Source: Lachnospiraceae bacterium
GTDB lineage: Bacteria > Bacillota > Clostridia > Lachnospirales > Lachnospiraceae
NCBI GenBank assembly: GCA_014804425.1
Contig: JAAUZV010000020.1
Location: forward strand, 1 to 64,000
Reading direction: 5' to 3'
Length of the DNA: 64,000 nt
This document shows, in pieces, positions 63,137-64,000 of this stretch. Numbering within the stretch: position 1 is the stretch's first letter; every line of letters starts with the position of its first letter. Under the pieces are notes generated by a model that did not search any database, was not told the origin of the DNA, and saw nothing but the letters and a program-made list of their open reading frames with translations. Position numbers and translations under genes: made by a program.

Positions 63137-64000
63137 ATGGCAAGACAGACGCGCGGCGATCAGGCCGCGATCATGAAGCGGGTGTTACATTATATCAAGC
63201 GAAGCTGGATGATTCTTTTTTTATCCATCGTATTTGCGGCGGTCACGGTCATCCTGACGCTGTATGTGCCGATTCTGACGGGAAATGCCATTGACAGGAT
63301 CGTGGACAAGGGGTTGGTCGATTTTGACGGGCTGATGCGGATCTTATTCACGATCGTAATCTGCGTGCTGGTGACGGCGTTGGCGCAATGGCTTATGAAT
63401 GTGTGTAATAACCGCATTACCTATCAGGTGGTGCGCGATATTCGGAGCGAGGCGGTGCGGAAGATTGAGGTGCTGCCGTTAAAATATATAGACGGTCATT
63501 CCTACGGCGATGTGGTGAGCCGTGTTATTGCTGATGTGGACCAGTTTTCCGACGGTCTTCTGATGGGCTTTACGCAGCTTTTTACCGGCGTCTTAACAAT
63601 TGTGGGAACGTTATTGTTTATGTTGTCGATCAACTGGAAGATTGCGCTTGTTGTTGTCTGCATCACACCGGTTTCCCTGTTTGTGGCGAGCTTTATTGCA
63701 AAAAAGACTTATGCCATGTTCCGGCTTCAGTCCGAGACGCGCGGCGAGCAGACGGCGCTCATTGACGAGATGATCGGAAATCAAAAGGTCGTGCAGGCGT
63801 TTTGCCATGAGGAGGAGTCGATGGAACGCTTTGACGAGATCAATGAGCGGTTAAAAAAGTGTTCCCTTCGCGCAATTTTCTTTTCTTCCATCACGAATCC
63901 GTCCACGCGGTTTGTCAATTCCCTTGTCTATACCGCGGTCGGATTGACCGGGGCGCTTGCCGTTGTGAAAAATCCGCTTGGATTCACTGTCGGTAATCTT
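63137..64000 (+). CDS. ABC exporter, second half-transporter (cut by window end)
   Basis: The frame is open from the ATG at 63137 to the last base, giving 288 residues of the membrane domain. It begins M-A-R-Q-T-R-G-D-Q and shows T-G-N-A-I-D near 54 and an L-P-L-K-Y-I-D-G-H near 114, then helices to the edge. GAGGGGG precedes the start, one base after the first half-transporter. The nucleotide-binding domain, which should be the active one, lies outside. The pair probably exports lipids, peptides or drugs. Confidence 0.92.
   Translation, partial: MARQTRGDQAAIMKRVLHYIKRSWMILFLSIVFAAVTVILTLYVPILTGNAIDRIVDKGLVDFDGLMRILFTIVICVLVTALAQWLMNVCNNRITYQVVRDIRSEAVRKIEVLPLKYIDGHSYGDVVSRVIADVDQFSDGLLMGFTQLFTGVLTIVGTLLFMLSINWKIALVVVCITPVSLFVASFIAKKTYAMFRLQSETRGEQTALIDEMIGNQKVVQAFCHEEESMERFDEINERLKKCSLRAIFFSSITNPSTRFVNSLVYTAVGLTGALAVVKNPLGFTVGNL

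Noticed and set aside
1..64000. tRNA, rRNA, insertion sequences, prophage or CRISPR arrays
   Set aside because: No cloverleaf, rRNA segment, transposase, integrase, terminal repeats with transposase or regular repeat-spacer pattern was recognised by reading; a tRNAscan or Rfam run would settle it.

Overview
The window reads as chromosomal DNA of a Gram-positive, low-to-moderate G+C Clostridia member, most likely Lachnospiraceae. Pointers are the uvrC-hprK-glcK-murB-rapZ-whiA-crh synteny, AGGAGG-type ribosome sites, Firmicutes-type promoters, an Amt-PII fusion, a CD3324-family protein and an RRNPP-like regulator. No rRNA, tRNA, insertion sequence, prophage or CRISPR array was found. The assignment is inference; no 16S sequence is present.

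Layout. 1-7.0 kb holds unrelated small units: a TetR regulator with an alpha/beta hydrolase under a 32-bp palindrome, a CD3324-family DNA-binding protein, an RNHCP protein, a solitary trpF, an intracellular GH26 mannanase, an AEC transporter and a PanE-like reductase. 7.0-15.7 kb is a maltodextrin module: a LacI-type regulator divergent from malQ, then malE-malF-malG and a lipoprotein alpha-amylase. 15.8-17.9 kb carries a tandem HTH-TPR regulator whose stop codon overlaps that of a convergent 52-residue signal-peptide peptide, a possible RRNPP-type communication pair. 18.3-23.4 kb is a six-gene operon: a small secreted protein, two membrane proteins, an ABC ATPase, an anchored protein and an exporter-like protein with a degenerate nucleotide-binding domain.

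23.4-31 kb has pyrG, a large GT-C-like membrane protein, ftsH and a MATE transporter. 31-38.1 kb is the conserved uvrC-hprK-glcK-murB-rapZ-whiA-crh block, which ties catabolite-repression signalling to wall synthesis. Its HPr-like protein has Glu instead of the phosphorylatable His15, and its RapZ P-loop reads G-K-R-T. 38.2-44.7 kb has a lipid kinase, an AGCS symporter with an inserted extracytoplasmic domain, class II aldolase, a GNAT protein and a cyclophilin. 44.8-45.1 kb looks like a small type I toxin-antitoxin-like locus: a hydrophobic mini-peptide convergent with a promoter-terminator RNA.

45.2-55.6 kb is a five-gene MoxR / DUF5682 / VWA / SWIM / DUF4132 operon equivalent to E. coli yehL-yehM-yehP-yehQ-yehI, whose function is unknown. 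55.7-59 kb has an L-cysteine desulfidase/serine dehydratase-like enzyme and an Amt-PII fusion behind a transcriptional attenuator. 59-64 kb has a DUF6572-like protein, an HtrA-like protease fused to an FHA domain, a 133-bp MITE-like palindrome and a heterodimeric ABC exporter whose second half runs off the right edge.

The strongest candidates for undescribed biology are the regulator/peptide pair with the neighbouring secretion operon, the mini toxin-like locus, the five-gene MoxR cluster, and the AGCS symporter with an inserted domain.
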